Origin: Zunongwangia profunda SM-A87
GTDB taxonomy: Bacteria > Bacteroidota > Bacteroidia > Flavobacteriales > Flavobacteriaceae
Direction: 5' to 3'
Assembly (NCBI RefSeq): GCF_000023465.1
Contig: NC_014041.1
Coordinates: forward strand, 372,001-436,000
DNA length: 64,000 nt
Notes under the pieces: generated by a model
What the model was told of the DNA's origin: nothing
Seen by the model: only the letters and a program-made list of their open reading frames with translations
The model's database searches: none
Part shown: positions 63,856 through 64,000 of the stretch, one piece after another
Numbering within the stretch: the stretch's first letter is position 1
Layout: each line of letters begins with the position of its first letter
Made by a program: the position numbers and the translations under genes

Positions 63856-64000
63856 GTATTTTCTGTTATGTTGAAATGACCAAATACGCTTGGGCGATGT
63901 GAAATTTCAAAAAAAATCAGAGATGTAAATAAATTTTAACTATCTATAACACTTTTATTTGAACAAGCCTAAAAATTTTCATAAAAACCAATCTACATTA
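63856..64000. other. Upstream region of outer-membrane protein gene
   Basis: AT-rich non-coding sequence that must hold the promoter of the gene at 60247-63855. No box could be assigned with confidence; the window ends here. Confidence 0.4.

Noticed and set aside
1..64000. CRISPR array, prophage or toxin-antitoxin pair
   Set aside because: No regularly spaced repeats, phage structural genes or recognisable toxin-antitoxin pairs were seen.

Overview
The window looks like chromosomal DNA of a marine or sediment Flavobacteriaceae member (Bacteroidota; Zunongwangia/Gramella/Salegentibacter-like, judged from protein style rather than a database search). The reasons are the low GC, two ECF sigma / FecR / SusC / SusD systems with STN-domain receptors, an HmuY-type heme system, TANNTTTG-like promoter boxes and starts without Shine-Dalgarno sequences. 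No rRNA, complete tRNA or CRISPR array was seen.

Layout. 1-1.8 kb: the 3' part of a secreted esterase, then a non-coding stretch holding a tRNA-like remnant. 1.9-8.4 kb: a C4-dicarboxylate/gluconeogenesis block with PEP carboxykinase, a membrane-anchored HTH protein, a DASS/SLC13 transporter and a porin. An identical 17-mer lies upstream of both pckA and the transporter. 8.4-9.7 kb: an IS3-family element with a broken orfA. 9.8-13.3 kb: accessory single genes on the minus strand (methyltransferase, GNAT, DUF2071, alpha/beta hydrolase); the hydrolase is flanked by cassette-like direct repeats. 13.9-21.5 kb: redox and stress genes (phytoene-desaturase-like oxidoreductase, large catalase, DUF1989 plus YqcI/YcgG pair, SDR).

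21.7-37.0 kb: ECF sigma / FecR / SusC / SusD locus 1, whose operon continues into a thioredoxin-domain protein, an alpha/beta hydrolase, DsbD and an M16 protease. 37.1-46.8 kb: locus 2 with the same architecture, ending in a DUF4369-TlpA lipoprotein and, after a terminator, a cysteine-desulfurase-like enzyme. In both loci sigma is divergent from fecR. In both, the fecR-susC gap holds a hairpin that reads as an intrinsic terminator on the opposite strand, as expected for the 3' end of an antisense sRNA against susC.

47-49 kb: small hypothetical genes and an XRE regulator. 49-57.5 kb: a complete heme-uptake regulon, with hmuT-U-V-S plus a 31-residue membrane microprotein on the minus strand and a TonB receptor, HmuY and ChaN on the plus strand. 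The divergent promoter carries three ATTTAGATT-type boxes. 57.5-59.6 kb: a small secreted protein, a candidate ncRNA, a frameshifted SYLF-domain pseudogene and a HAD dehalogenase. 59.6-63.9 kb: a thioredoxin-like gene behind a 1202-residue outer-membrane protein. The latter combines a metallophosphoesterase-like domain that has lost its metal ligands, a kinase-like GDWDRH...DRD module and a C-terminal beta-barrel; it is the most unusual protein in the window.
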